From CAYRVF01 sp964427535 (GTDB taxonomy: Bacteria > Chloroflexota > Ktedonobacteria > Ktedonobacterales > JADMIN01): a stretch of 61,978 bases of DNA. The notes below the pieces were generated by a model that saw only the letters and a list, made by a program, of their open reading frames with translations, was not told the DNA's origin and made no database searches. The position numbers and the translations under genes were made by a program. Below, in pieces: positions 42,362-51,827 of this stretch. How positions within the stretch are numbered: position 1 is the first letter of the stretch; each line of letters opens with the position of its first letter. Where the stretch lies: NCBI GenBank assembly GCA_964427535.1, contig CAYRVF010000010.1, positions 1 to 61,978 of the forward strand, read 5' to 3'.

Positions 42362-43801
42362 CTACCGTTCCGGCTGCTCGTCGGCGCGCTTGCCCGCGGC
42401 GGTAGTGCGCCGCGAGTCACTCATCTCCTCGTTCGAGTAGCCTGGGTCGGCGGCCTGCGCTCGCGGAGGTGCCTCTTCGGGCTGCCGCGTCTCCTCGCCG
42501 GTCAGCGCGTCGGCTGGAGGCTCGTCGACGGGCTCCGTCTCTGGCGGTTTGCCGCCGAGTGACGTCTTGATGTTCTCGCCGAGGTGCAGCAGCCCATGCT
42601 GTACGGGTGTCAGCTTGCGGTGGCGGGCGGCACGCGGCAGGCGCGGCTTGGAGGGAACCACGGCATCCTGCGTAGGTGTGCGCTTGAAAAGCGGCGAGGT
42701 CGCCGCGAAGCGGTCATAGAATGTTTCGACCATGGCGTAGAGGACGGCGGCAACCGGCCCGGCGAAGAACGCGCCCCAGACGCCGCCGACCTTCGCGCCG
42801 ATCAGCAGCACGGCGAAAAGAATGATCGGATCGACGCCGATATTCGAGCCGAAGATGCGCGGCCCGAGCAGATTGATGACGATATGCTGTGCCGCCGCGA
42901 GCGCGAAGATCAGTACCACCAGCTTAATCAGCAGCGTCTGATTCGGCGGGGACTGCAAGATGACCAGCAGTGCGGGCGGAATCACCGAGAGGAACGGCCC
43001 GAAGAACGGCAACACGATGACGATGCCCGCCAGAATCGCGACGATGAAGCCGTTGTTGCCCTGCCCAAGCGGCAGCAGAATCAGCCAGGTCGCGATGGCG
43101 TAGAGGCCCGCGATGATGAGCTGAGCGCGGAAGAAGCCGCCGAAAATCTCGCCGACGTGATATTGAAACAGCCGGATGTCAGGCTCAAAGACCGGCGGCA
43201 GCTTCGAGATGATGCGCTCCCACAGCCTGCCGCCGTCCAGCATGATGTAGAACGCCACAATCAGCACGATCGAGCCGTCGAAGAGGATGGTCAGCAGCGA
43301 GTTGACCAGCCCCTCGGCGGTCGTCGCGGCGCTGTTGGCGAAGTCGCCTACCTTGCTCGGAATCTGCGACGTTGCCTGCCGAATCAGATTCTGAGCGGTT
43401 GCCGCCGGAATGCCGAAGCGTTCGAGCAGACGCGTGGCTTGCTCGGCCAGCGTGCTGATGTTGTTCGTCGTCAACGCCGTCTGTATCTCATGCGCAATGG
43501 AGGTCACCTGTGCCGCGATGGCATAGACGGTCAGCACGATCGCGCCCGAGAGCACTACGATCAGCGCTAGAAACACCAGCGAGACGGCGAGCACGCGTGA
43601 GAAGCCGCGCCGTTCGAGGGCGGAGGTGACCGGCTCAAGGATGAACGTGATGACCCAGGCGAGGAAGAACATCAGAATGATGTCGCCAAAGATGGACAGC
43701 ACGTTCACCAAGACGCTGAGGATGTAGAACGCGAGCACGATGATGAGCAGGCTCACGAGCACACGCAGCGATCGGTGACGTTGCAGTAAATCTGGACCCA
43801 T
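42362..43801 (-). CDS. AI-2E family transporter (PerM-type permease)
   Basis: 479 residues. Seven or eight membrane helices with the family order: two N-terminal helices (LRVLVSLLIIVLAFYIL, FFLAWVITFILEP), a long amphipathic helical outer region (about 90-150), then the signature DGGRLWERI, GGFFRAQLIIAG and PFFGPFLSVIPPALL region. Members exchange small molecules or ions such as AI-2 or Na+/Li+. The last 105 residues are a charged, Pro/Glu-rich cytoplasmic tail unlike the core family, probably disordered. The ATG at 43801 has GGGAGG 12 nt upstream. Cargo unknown. Confidence 0.88.
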   Translation of the reverse strand: MGPDLLQRHRSLRVLVSLLIIVLAFYILSVLVNVLSIFGDIILMFFLAWVITFILEPVTSALERRGFSRVLAVSLVFLALIVVLSGAIVLTVYAIAAQVTSIAHEIQTALTTNNISTLAEQATRLLERFGIPAATAQNLIRQATSQIPSKVGDFANSAATTAEGLVNSLLTILFDGSIVLIVAFYIMLDGGRLWERIISKLPPVFEPDIRLFQYHVGEIFGGFFRAQLIIAGLYAIATWLILLPLGQGNNGFIVAILAGIVIVLPFFGPFLSVIPPALLVILQSPPNQTLLIKLVVLIFALAAAQHIVINLLGPRIFGSNIGVDPIILFAVLLIGAKVGGVWGAFFAGPVAAVLYAMVETFYDRFAATSPLFKRTPTQDAVVPSKPRLPRAARHRKLTPVQHGLLHLGENIKTSLGGKPPETEPVDEPPADALTGEETRQPEEAPPRAQAADPGYSNEEMSDSRRTTAAGKRADEQPER

Positions 43802-44055
43802 GGCAGCGTGCCGCCTCCCCCGTACGACCGTGACACTCGTCGCGTGTCCTGAGGGCCGAAACAATACTGTGCAGTGTATCACGGCAAAGTACAGGCCACG
43901 CCAGGTTGGGGCACTTGGACGTGAACACCGCGCACACGAGCTACGGTTGCCCTCGGACGCGACCTTCGCCAAGACGCGCGGGCGCGCGGAATCGCCACCA
44001 ACCCGCACCGAATGGGCCAGCGGCGATCATGCACCCATCGCGTCGCAACTCCGCC

Positions 44056-44721
44056 TCACTGATGGGGCAGCAGCCCGCGTTCCATCGCGACGGCCACGGC
44101 GGACGCGCGCGAATCGACGCCGAGCTTCGCGAAGATGTTGTTCAGGTACGAGCCGACCGTTCGCTCGCTAATGCCCAGGTGGACGGCAATCTCCTTGCTG
44201 CGCTCGCCGCGCGCGACTCCCATGAGCACCTCTCGCTCGCGTTCGGTGAGGTCGAGCAGTCCGCGCGCCTGGGGTGACGTCCCTGGATTGACCGAACGCG
44301 CGGCATGGGACAGGATGCGGGCCATCACATCGGGTTGCACCAGCATGTCACCGCGCGCCGCCGACCGCAACGCCTCCAGCAGCATCTCCAGCGTGCAGTC
44401 TTTCAGCAGATACCCGCGCGCTCCCGCCTGCAATCCGCGAATCATCAGCGTGTCTTCGTTGTACGTCGTGAGGATGACGATCGCCATCTCGGGATACCGC
44501 TCGTGGATGTGCCCGATGGCTTTGAGTCCATCCATGCCCGGCATGCGCAGGTCCATCAGCACCACATCCGGCCGCAGCTGCTCCACCAGTGCGACAGCCT
44601 CGGCGCCGTCGGCGGCCTCGCCGACGAGAGTGAAATCCTCGCTGGTGCCCAACATCAGGCGGAGCCCGGTGCGCACCACCAGATGGTCGTCGGCGATCAC
44701 CACACGAATGGGCGTGCTCAT
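44056..44721 (-). CDS. Two-component response regulator, NarL/LuxR type
   Basis: 221 residues. Receiver domain 5-120 with acidic pocket Asp11-Asp12, phospho-acceptor Asp57 in LMDLRMPG and the conserved Lys in YLLKD (about 107). LuxR-type helix-turn-helix at 150-215 (LTEREREVL, ERTVGSYLNNIFAKLGV). The start overlaps the stop of the histidine kinase gene by 4 nt (ATGA), so they are made together and form one system. Targets unknown. Confidence 0.95.
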   Translation of the reverse strand: MSTPIRVVIADDHLVVRTGLRLMLGTSEDFTLVGEAADGAEAVALVEQLRPDVVLMDLRMPGMDGLKAIGHIHERYPEMAIVILTTYNEDTLMIRGLQAGARGYLLKDCTLEMLLEALRSAARGDMLVQPDVMARILSHAARSVNPGTSPQARGLLDLTEREREVLMGVARGERSKEIAVHLGISERTVGSYLNNIFAKLGVDSRASAVAVAMERGLLPHQ

Positions 44722-46025
44722 GCCAGCGCGCCTTCCGCTTGCGCGGGTAGATGCAGACGAATCGACGTGCCCGCACCAGGAGCACTGCGGATGTCGAGCG
44801 CGCCACCCGCAAGGCGCGCGCGTTCCCGCAACCCCAGTAGGCCGTAGTGCCCTGGCGTGCGCGCTACCGTCGCGGGCTCAAAGCCGACGCCATCGTCGAC
44901 TACCTCCACGACGATGCTCCGCCCTGCCTCGTCGGGGGCGACCCGCACCACGACCTTCTCCGCATGGGCGTGCCGCGCGACATTGGTAAGTCCCTCGCGG
45001 ACGGTTCCATACACAGACTGATAGGCGCTCGCGGGCACCAACACCAGTGAGGGCAGCTCCACCCGGCACGGAATGCCGGTCGATATCTCGAAGCGCCGCA
45101 CCTCGCCCTGGATACGCTCGGCGAACTCGTCGAAGGAGGCGACCGTCCGCAGCTCGTCGATCACGCTGCGTGCGTCCGCGAGTGTCGTGCGGGCGCTCGC
45201 CATCGACTCCGAGAGGATATCGTGGACCTTGGCGAACCGCTCTCGCCCCAGCTCGGCGTTGGCGGCCTCCATTTGCATGATCAGCCCGGCGACCCCTTGG
45301 GCGAGCGTGTCGTGCAGCTCGCGCGCCAAGCGCTGGCGCTCGGTGAGCAGCGTAAGGGCCTCGATCCGTTCGGCGGACGCCCGCAGTTGTACATGGGTCG
45401 CTTCGAGACGCGCATGCGCCGCCTCAAGCTGTGCATGTGCTCCCAGTTGCTGCATATACAGCACGACGAACCCGACGACGAACAAGATCAGCGCCGCGTA
45501 ATCCGTCTTACTCAGAAAGTTCAGCCACGTGTCCAGCGTCCACGGTCCCAGCGTCCAGGTGACGCTCAGGAAATACAGCATGGCAGAGCCAACGGCGACG
45601 AGCACGATCACGCGCGACCGGTTGAAGATAGCGACTGCCTCCAGGATCAGCGCGAGACAGAGACTGAGCACCGCGAGCTCCTGGCGCACGACGAGCCCGA
45701 TCACGAAGACAAGAGCGCCTTGCAGGAGAAACGTCATCCAGTGCTTGCGCGCTCCGGCCGGCGAGGAGACCGCCGCCCATACCAGCGCCCCGTAGACGGC
45801 GATAAGCCCTGTGAAGACGAGACTCGGGGAGACGACGACACCCAGCCCCATGGGGGGACCGGCGTCGCAGTGTCCACGCGCGACACACATCTTCTGTATG
45901 GGCGCACCGAGGAACTCCCACCCGTAGGAGTATCCCCACAGATACAGAATCCCCCAGAGATATACCAGGCTGACCCACAGCAGCAGAAACCAGCCGAGTG
46001 GCCCTACCTTCTGGCGCGTGCTCAT
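44718..46025 (-). CDS. Membrane histidine kinase, NarX/HisKA_3 type
   Basis: 435 residues. Six or so membrane helices fill the first 200 residues with little outer domain, apart from a short loop with two cysteines (CVARGHC) between helices 1 and 2. A coiled coil (200-230), then the HisKA_3 dimer domain with His238 in RELHDTLAQG, and an HATPase with VVDDGVGFEP and HYGLLGLRERA. GGGAGG precedes the ATG at 46025. The signal is presumably sensed in the membrane or by the Cys loop. It pairs with the response regulator downstream. Confidence 0.94.
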   Translation of the reverse strand: MSTRQKVGPLGWFLLLWVSLVYLWGILYLWGYSYGWEFLGAPIQKMCVARGHCDAGPPMGLGVVVSPSLVFTGLIAVYGALVWAAVSSPAGARKHWMTFLLQGALVFVIGLVVRQELAVLSLCLALILEAVAIFNRSRVIVLVAVGSAMLYFLSVTWTLGPWTLDTWLNFLSKTDYAALILFVVGFVVLYMQQLGAHAQLEAAHARLEATHVQLRASAERIEALTLLTERQRLARELHDTLAQGVAGLIMQMEAANAELGRERFAKVHDILSESMASARTTLADARSVIDELRTVASFDEFAERIQGEVRRFEISTGIPCRVELPSLVLVPASAYQSVYGTVREGLTNVARHAHAEKVVVRVAPDEAGRSIVVEVVDDGVGFEPATVARTPGHYGLLGLRERARLAGGALDIRSAPGAGTSIRLHLPAQAEGALA

Positions 46026-46299
46026 GGAATCACCTCCCGCCGGTCGCCGTGACACGCGACGTATCTGGCTCCGCGCGCACTCTCACAGGCGAACCCACAG
46101 GCGTATCGACGCTGACCAAGTATATCCCTCCCTCCGCACGCTCGGCATGTCAGTTTGACCTAGGTAATTCCCCCGCTGCCGGGAGTGCCGCGAGCAAACG
46201 GCGGATGTGGCCGCGCTCCGAGCGGGTTAGCGTGCCGTCAGGGCTGGTGAGTCTGGTTGTCACCAGCGCCCAGGGATACGCTGAAAGGAGCGCGCCCGC

Positions 46300-47745
46300 A
46301 TGTGGGTCCCTCTGTCTCGACACGTGCCGACGATAGCTGTCACTGTGGACCCGCTCGATGTGGAGCCACGCGAGGATGTCGGCGAGATCGACGACGACAC
46401 TGCTGTGCGGCCGCATCCACTGCGATCCGTTCGGCGCGCGCTCAGTCGCTTCTCCACGCGGGTCACCGCGCGCCTCGAAGGGCGTGCATCAGCCGGAGCG
46501 ATCCCCGCGCTCGACGGCGTGCGTGCCCTCGCATGTCTTGCCGTTATGGGGTACCACATCAACCTGATCACGCGCGACATGCACCTGTGGAGACTCAGCA
46601 GCCATCCTCTGCTGCACTCGCAGTTTCTTTCGGGCAGCTCCGGCGTCACACTGTTCTTCGTGCTCTCGGGCTTTCTGCTGTTCCTGCCCTACGCCAGGGC
46701 GTTGCTCTTCGCGCAGACCTGGCCCGATAGCCGCGTGTTCTACCTGCGGCGCGCGCTCCGCATCATTCCTGGCTACTACGCCTCGCTGTTCCTCATTGTC
46801 ACGCTCCAGCAGCCGGAATATCTCTCGCCCAGCCACTGGCGTGATCTGCTGCTCTTCCTGTTCTTTCTGATGGACTCCACACAGCGCACATTCCAGCACA
46901 TCAATGGCCCCTACTGGACTCTCGCCATCGAGTGGCAATTCTACCTGTTGTTGCCGCTCATCGCCCTGGGCATCCGGTACGTCACGCGACGTGTCTGGTA
47001 CAAGCGGCCAGCATGGGCAGTCGCACTGTGTCTGGTCGCGCTCATGGGCTGGGGGCTGCTGAGCCGCCTGTGGGGGATCTACTTCACCGCCTACCCAACG
47101 GCGACGGTTCTATCGCTGCCACGCCGCGTGGTGAATGACGCGCTGTTCTTCACGTACGGCTTCAGGGGCAAGTATCTGGAGGACTTCGCCTGTGGCATGC
47201 TAGCGGGACTGTGCTACGTCGCGGTGAAGGGCAACGCGTCGGCGAATCTGGGGCGGATGCGCCAGCTTAGCCCCTTGTTGGGGGTGAGTGCGCTGGCCGC
47301 GCTGCTGATCCTCGGCACGCAACTGCTGCAGCATGTCTATCCAGGCACGGTGCCTGTCTTCGCCTGGGCGGGCGAGCTAGCCTTCTCGCTGAGCTTCGCG
47401 TGCGGCATCGTCGCGCTGCTCTTTGGGCCACGGGCGATCAGGCGGTGCTTTGAATGGACGCCTCTCCGCTGGATTGGGCTGATCTCCTTCAGCCTCTACA
47501 TCTGGCACCTGCCGCTGCTGGTCGTCTTCATGCATCAGGTCGGCCCCAGCCTCGCGAGCCTGCCGCATGGCCCGGCCTACGGACTGTACTGGCTCTGGGC
47601 GGCGCTCGTCGTCATCCCATTCTCGACGGCGATGTATCTGCTGGTCGAAAAACCGGGCATGCGGCTTGGCGAGCGCCTGCGTCGCCAGATGATAGCCCGA
47701 CACGAGCGTATTGCGTCTGTGGGCCTCACGGTTGACGTATCGTGA
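46300..47745 (+). CDS. Acyltransferase 3 family membrane protein (OafA/YrhL-like)
   Basis: 481 residues, about ten membrane helices after a 65-residue cytoplasmic N-terminus. Family motifs: IPALDGVRALACLAVMGYH with the catalytic-region histidine, the SGFLLF block, the Arg-rich FYLRRALRIIPGYY, and WTLAIEWQFYLLLPL. Moves acyl (often acetyl) groups across the membrane onto sugars or lipids of the envelope. AAAGGAG lies about 10 nt before the ATG. Divergent from the histidine kinase; 274 nt between the starts hold the promoters but no recognised operator. Confidence 0.92.
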   Translation: MWVPLSRHVPTIAVTVDPLDVEPREDVGEIDDDTAVRPHPLRSVRRALSRFSTRVTARLEGRASAGAIPALDGVRALACLAVMGYHINLITRDMHLWRLSSHPLLHSQFLSGSSGVTLFFVLSGFLLFLPYARALLFAQTWPDSRVFYLRRALRIIPGYYASLFLIVTLQQPEYLSPSHWRDLLLFLFFLMDSTQRTFQHINGPYWTLAIEWQFYLLLPLIALGIRYVTRRVWYKRPAWAVALCLVALMGWGLLSRLWGIYFTAYPTATVLSLPRRVVNDALFFTYGFRGKYLEDFACGMLAGLCYVAVKGNASANLGRMRQLSPLLGVSALAALLILGTQLLQHVYPGTVPVFAWAGELAFSLSFACGIVALLFGPRAIRRCFEWTPLRWIGLISFSLYIWHLPLLVVFMHQVGPSLASLPHGPAYGLYWLWAALVVIPFSTAMYLLVEKPGMRLGERLRRQMIARHERIASVGLTVDVS

Positions 47746-47779
47746 CAGTATGGATGGCCCTGGAATGGAATGCCCGGGC

Positions 47780-48451
47780 CTAGCCCGCCGCGAGCACCTG
47801 GACGGCGATATCCACGATGTCGGTGCCGACGAAGCGCGGGCGCGGCGCGAGTGGATTGAGCACCTGCCCCGGGCGCGCGACGAACGCCGCCTCGCAACCG
47901 GCGCTCATCGCCCCCGCGACATCCCACGCATGCGCGGCGACGAGCACGATCTGACCGACCGGCACGCCCAGCCGCTCGGCGGCCATGTGATATGGCTCGG
48001 GCGCAGGCTTGAGTCTGCGCACGGTGTCGGCGGAGAGCAACACGTCGAAGAACGGACGCAAACCGGCATTCTCGATCTGCTGCTCGCCGACCTCCGCCGT
48101 CGAGTTCGTCAGCGTGGCCAGGCGCACTCCCGCGTCGAGCAGCCGTTGGAGTCCGGCGGGGACATCGGGATGCGCGGGCAGCCGTCGCATGCCGCCGAGA
48201 ATCGCGTCCTGCTGCTCGTCCGTCAGCGTGACGCCGTGGCGCTGGGTAACCATTTCAAGCGCCGCCGCGCCGAGCGCGCCAAACGTATAGTAGTTGCGCG
48301 TGATCGTCGAGACGAAGGCCGATTGCAGCATCTGCTGAAACCACTCCCGCCGGACTCCCACATCGCCGAAGGCCTCCGCGAAGGGACGGTCGAGCGCGCC
48401 CAGGTCGAGCAGCGTCTCATTCACGTCGAAGACACAGACGAAAGATGGCAT
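47780..48451 (-). CDS. Haloacid dehalogenase, type II (HAD superfamily)
   Basis: 223 residues. HAD nucleophile Asp9 in VCVFDVNETLLD, motif II LTNST, motif III Lys in RRLKPAPEPY, and AAHAWDVAGAMSAG, whose AHxWD form is typical of L-2-haloacid dehalogenases and not of phosphatases. It probably releases halide from 2-haloalkanoic acids. The ATG at 48451 has GGAG 9 nt upstream and a GGAGG further up. It follows the HExxH gene by 44 nt on the same strand and may be co-transcribed. Confidence 0.88.
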   Translation of the reverse strand: MPSFVCVFDVNETLLDLGALDRPFAEAFGDVGVRREWFQQMLQSAFVSTITRNYYTFGALGAAALEMVTQRHGVTLTDEQQDAILGGMRRLPAHPDVPAGLQRLLDAGVRLATLTNSTAEVGEQQIENAGLRPFFDVLLSADTVRRLKPAPEPYHMAAERLGVPVGQIVLVAAHAWDVAGAMSAGCEAAFVARPGQVLNPLAPRPRFVGTDIVDIAVQVLAAG

Positions 48452-48495
48452 GTGGCCGCGCTCCAGTCCTCCTAAGTTCTGTCGAGACAGCGTGA

Positions 48496-49101
48496 TCAGC
48501 GGTGCGGCGCCTGCGCGGCGGGCGAGGGCGCATCTGGGGGCAGCAGGCGGTACATCCCTTCGTAGAAGCGGCGCACGTACGGCGGCACCAGCCGCATATC
48601 GGCCATCATGCCGCTCGCCATTCCGGCGTACATCTCCCAGTCGTTGCGGTCGACGAGCATCCCAGCCCAGTTCTGCTCTGGGATGCCGTGGATGTAGCCG
48701 TACGCCAGCCCCTGCAGGCGCTCGTAGCGGCGGTCCGTCTCCTTCGAGAGTGCGATGGTGGCCTCGATCAGCGCATCTTCCTGGCCGATGCGGCGGTCGT
48801 GCCACCAGGCGTGGGCCAGCTCGTGAATCGCCGCCTCATACTGCGCGGTGAAGAGATGCACGGTGCGCGTCTCGGGATACCAGAAGCCGCCGCCGCGATC
48901 GCTCGTCAAATCCTCGACCTCGAAGTTAATCGCGGTGCTCAGCCACTGCCGCGCCTCCTCAGTGTAGGGGAAGCGCGTCAGCACATCTTTGCGGTAGGCC
49001 GCGACACCCGGATGCTTCAGCGCGGAGGTTGAGGAGGCCGGCACGGCCGCAAGCATACGTTCGCGTGCCTCCTGCAAGGCCGCGCGGATCGACTTCATCA
49101 T
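48496..49101 (-). CDS. Hypothetical protein with HExxH zinc-binding motif
   Basis: 201 residues, no signal peptide. His93-Glu-Leu-Ala-His97 (AIHELAHAWW) is a zincin-type metal site; a third ligand may be one of the acidic residues just downstream (QEDALIEATI). The N-terminal 60 residues are helical and basic. I recognise no named peptidase family, though WxxE-rich helices after the motif look conserved. ATG ATG at 49099-49101 and 49096-49098 follow GAGGAGAG, so either could be used. Divergent from the DEAD-box helicase leader. Protease function is inferred from the motif only. Confidence 0.65.
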   Translation of the reverse strand: MMKSIRAALQEARERMLAAVPASSTSALKHPGVAAYRKDVLTRFPYTEEARQWLSTAINFEVEDLTSDRGGGFWYPETRTVHLFTAQYEAAIHELAHAWWHDRRIGQEDALIEATIALSKETDRRYERLQGLAYGYIHGIPEQNWAGMLVDRNDWEMYAGMASGMMADMRLVPPYVRRFYEGMYRLLPPDAPSPAAQAPHR

Positions 49102-49244
49102 CGTGCTCTCTCCTCGTTCGTGCGATGTCTCTCTGCGTGCTCGTGGGCTGCTGAAGCCACGCCTGCAGGCGTTCCGCCACGAAGCTTGCCTTTGTGAGCG
49201 GCCCCCAAATGGCTGAGATCCGTCGCCGGGACCTTCCAATATTG

Positions 49245-49250
49245 TATACT
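49245..49250 (+). promoter_or_regulatory. Candidate -10 box (TATACT) for the DEAD-box helicase gene
   Basis: CAATATTGTATACTGAAG is the AT-richest part of the region and gives a consensus-like extended -10. No convincing -35. The minus strand could serve the HExxH gene. Confidence 0.5.
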
Positions 49251-49329
49251 GAAGACGTGAGGGTGCGAGGAACGTGTTGTTCTCCCCTCAGATGCGTTCG
49301 TGTGTCTTCTCCAGTCGGCCTCGTGAATG

Positions 49330-49364
49330 GGTCCACTGCGCCCGATGGCACGGTGGGCCTTTTT
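49330..49364 (+). terminator. Intrinsic terminator-like hairpin in the DEAD-box helicase leader
   Basis: Stem GGTCCAC (49330-49336) with GTGGGCC (49353-49359), one G-T pair, an inner TGC/GCA helix, and TTTTT at 49360-49364. It lies about 75 nt after the likely transcript start and 107 nt before the start codon, so readthrough must be controlled or partial. Confidence 0.65.
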
Positions 49365-49471
49365 GTGTGACGCGTATCCGATCCCCTGGAAGAACGAGAC
49401 AATGGCGAGCGCGTTCCCGCGCAGGCGCTCGGCGCCATGCCGACTCGTCCAGCTCGATCAAAGGATAACGT

Positions 49472-50887
49472 GTGACTCCGAATACTTCTTCTTCCGCTCC
49501 GTCTCTCCCTACAGTACGCGCCCCTGAGCGCGATCCGCGCTTGCCCGCGGACGCCACATCTCAAACGATTACCTTCGCCTCGCTCGGTGCGCGGCCACAG
49601 AGCGTGCGAGCGCTCGCCGCGCAGGGTATCGAGACGCCGACGCTCATTCAGGCGCAGGCCATCCCGCCGCTGCTCGCGGGCCGCGATCTGATCGGCCAGT
49701 CGCGCACCGGGTCCGGCAAGACGCTCGCCTTCGGGCTGCCGCTCGTCGAGAAGATTGACGTCCGCCTGCCGGAGCTGCAAGCGCTGGTGCTCGTGCCGAC
49801 GCGTGAGCTCGCCGGGCAGGTCGCCGACGTGCTCTCCTCGCTGAACGGCGGACGTGGCCTGCGTGTGGCGCAGCTCATCGGCGGGCGCGCCCTCGGCCCG
49901 CAGCGCGACGCCCTCGCGGCGGGCGCACAGGTGGCCGTCGGCGCTCCTGGCCGTGTGCTCGATCTGCTGCGGCAGGGCTTCCTGCGCACGCAGTCGATTC
50001 GGTTCGTCGTGCTCGACGAGGCCGATCAGATGCTCGACGCGGGCTTCGCGCCGGATGTCGAGCGCATCCTCTCGGCCACGCCGCCGCGCCGCCAGCTCGC
50101 GCTCTTCACCGCGACGCTGCCCGAGTGGACGACCACCATCGCCAAGCGCTACCTGCACGATCCGGTACGTGTCGCCGCCGAGGTGCCAGAGGGCCGGCCC
50201 GCCGAGGCGGTTAGCCAGCTCGTCTACATGGTGCCGCAGGGGCTGCGCCTCGAAGCGCTCTGCGCACTGCTCGACCGCCGCCGCGATGCCGACGGCACGA
50301 CGCTCGTCTTCGGCCGCACCAAGCACGGTGTCAAGAAGCTGGCGCGGCAGCTCGAAGCGCGCGGCTATCCCGTCGCCGCGCTGCAGGGCAACATGAGCCA
50401 GAACGCCCGCGATCGTGTCATCGCCGATTTCCGCGCTGGCCGCGTGCCGATGCTGCTCGCGACCAACGTCGCCGCGCGCGGTTTGGACGTGCGCTCGATC
50501 GAGCTGGTCATCAACTACGAGTTGCCCGAGTCGTCCGAGCTCTTCACGCACCGCGTCGGCCGGACGGGGCGCATGGATTCCACCGGCGAGGCTATCACGC
50601 TGCTGACACCCGAGGATTTGCCTGCCTGGCAGAAAATCGTGCGTGGCCTGGGTGTACGCTTGCAGGCGCGACCGTGGCCGCAGCGCGAGATGCCGCTACC
50701 TGAGGTGCCCGCGCAACCCCCTGTGAGCAGCTCCCCAGCCGCTCGCCCTTCACCGGCGCACAACGGCGCGCACCCACATGTGTCGCATCCCGGCCCGCAG
50801 GAGCACGACATGCGCGGACCCCGGCAGCACCAGCACCGCCGCGCGACGCATCGCCCGGAGCCCGCGCGCGGCCAGCGGCCGAGCTAG
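49472..50887 (+). CDS. DEAD-box ATP-dependent RNA helicase
   Basis: 471 residues. Q motif with Phe35 and Gln60, Walker A SRTGSGKT (77-84), PTREL (109-113), DEAD (182-185), FTATLP in place of the usual SAT, and the C-terminal HRVGRTGR. The last 85 residues are a Pro/His/Arg-rich tail (basic, low complexity) like those that bind RNA in cold-shock helicases. The start is GTG with AAAGGA 4-5 nt upstream. The leader has its own terminator. Role in RNA unwinding, ribosome assembly or cold adaptation is from family knowledge. Confidence 0.95.
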   Translation: MTPNTSSSAPSLPTVRAPERDPRLPADATSQTITFASLGARPQSVRALAAQGIETPTLIQAQAIPPLLAGRDLIGQSRTGSGKTLAFGLPLVEKIDVRLPELQALVLVPTRELAGQVADVLSSLNGGRGLRVAQLIGGRALGPQRDALAAGAQVAVGAPGRVLDLLRQGFLRTQSIRFVVLDEADQMLDAGFAPDVERILSATPPRRQLALFTATLPEWTTTIAKRYLHDPVRVAAEVPEGRPAEAVSQLVYMVPQGLRLEALCALLDRRRDADGTTLVFGRTKHGVKKLARQLEARGYPVAALQGNMSQNARDRVIADFRAGRVPMLLATNVAARGLDVRSIELVINYELPESSELFTHRVGRTGRMDSTGEAITLLTPEDLPAWQKIVRGLGVRLQARPWPQREMPLPEVPAQPPVSSSPAARPSPAHNGAHPHVSHPGPQEHDMRGPRQHQHRRATHRPEPARGQRPS

Positions 50888-50938
50888 CGCGCTGGCGCCG
50901 GGACCGACTCTCCCTTTATCTCGCTGGCACGAGCCTCC

Positions 50939-51784
50939 TCACACACTGGGGACCCGTGCCAGCACTTTCGCGTCGAGGGCGGTAATGTAGGTGCGGCCAT
51001 ACGATCCGTCTTCCAGCCCGTAGAGCAGGTGCTCGGGCAGGTCGGGCGCGATCTCAGGACAGTGCGCGCCAGCGGCGAGCGCGATGGCGGCCACCGTATC
51101 GACATCGCCCGAGAAGTCGACGCAGGCGCGGAGCAGATCGCTTAGTCGGTCCTGTTCGGCTACGGCGGTGATGGCCGCGCGCACGCTCATCCAGCCTTTC
51201 GAGCCGACCTTGCCGCGCCACGGGGTCGCCCAATGGCCCGCGACGTGCCGCTCGATGAACGCGCCCGCCTCCGCCTTCGGACCGAGCCGGTAGAGGCAGT
51301 AGTGTGCCAGCAGTGCGGCCGCCACCGCCGCGTTCGTGCCGTCCTCAGTATCGTGTGTCAGCCGCGCCTGGAGCCTCGCCCGCTCGATGACCTCCGGCAC
51401 AGTGGGATAGACGCCGATGGGCGCGGCACGCATCGCCGCCCCACTCTTGTCGCTGGTGGGCCGAATCTCGGCGAGGAACTGCCGCCCGCTCTGCACGCGC
51501 TGGAGAAACGCGTAGAAGCCGCTGGCATAGCCTTCGCGCGGGTCACGCTTGAACGCCTCGACGAATTTCTCCGCCAGCCGCTCGCGCGTCCACTCGTCAC
51601 CTGAGACGATCAGCTCGGCGATCGCGAGACTCATCTGTGTGTCGTCGGTATAGTGGCCGGGGATCAGGCGGTGCCGGGGATGCTTGACGTACCGGCTCAA
51701 ATCGTTCTCGCGCGCGATCATCGCGCGGTCAGCGTACTCGAAGCCCGCGCCATACGCGTCGCCGATGGCCAGCTCGATCAGCAT
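50939..51784 (-). CDS. ADP-ribosylglycohydrolase family protein (DraG/ARH-like)
   Basis: 281-residue all-helical binuclear-metal hydrolase that removes ADP-ribose from proteins or cleaves related nucleotides. Motifs: GDAYGAGFEY (8-17), YTDDTQ (45-50) with the metal-binding Thr-Asp-Asp, and FSGDVDTVAAIA, which stands where the family usually has GGDTDT. The ATG at 51784 has GAGAGGA upstream; the frame is open 18 codons earlier. Convergent with the helicase (51 nt between stops). No ADP-ribosyltransferase partner in the window. Confidence 0.88.
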   Translation of the reverse strand: MLIELAIGDAYGAGFEYADRAMIARENDLSRYVKHPRHRLIPGHYTDDTQMSLAIAELIVSGDEWTRERLAEKFVEAFKRDPREGYASGFYAFLQRVQSGRQFLAEIRPTSDKSGAAMRAAPIGVYPTVPEVIERARLQARLTHDTEDGTNAAVAAALLAHYCLYRLGPKAEAGAFIERHVAGHWATPWRGKVGSKGWMSVRAAITAVAEQDRLSDLLRACVDFSGDVDTVAAIALAAGAHCPEIAPDLPEHLLYGLEDGSYGRTYITALDAKVLARVPSV

Positions 51785-51827
51785 GGCATCCTCTCGCTGT
51801 GTGGTAGTCTGCCCGCCACACCGGCGC

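Larger units (their letters stand above)
49102..49471. other. Intergenic region holding the DEAD-box helicase promoter and leader
   Basis: 370 nt with no supported coding frame. TATACT at 49245-49250 gives a likely transcript start near 49257, making a leader of about 215 nt that contains the terminator at 49330. Between terminator and start codon there is GC-rich sequence and the ribosome site AAAGGA. Confidence 0.6.

Noticed and set aside
48959..50551. 530-codon minus-strand frame across the DEAD-box helicase
   Set aside because: Antisense of a gene with all helicase motifs; composition is low-complexity Arg/Leu/Glu.
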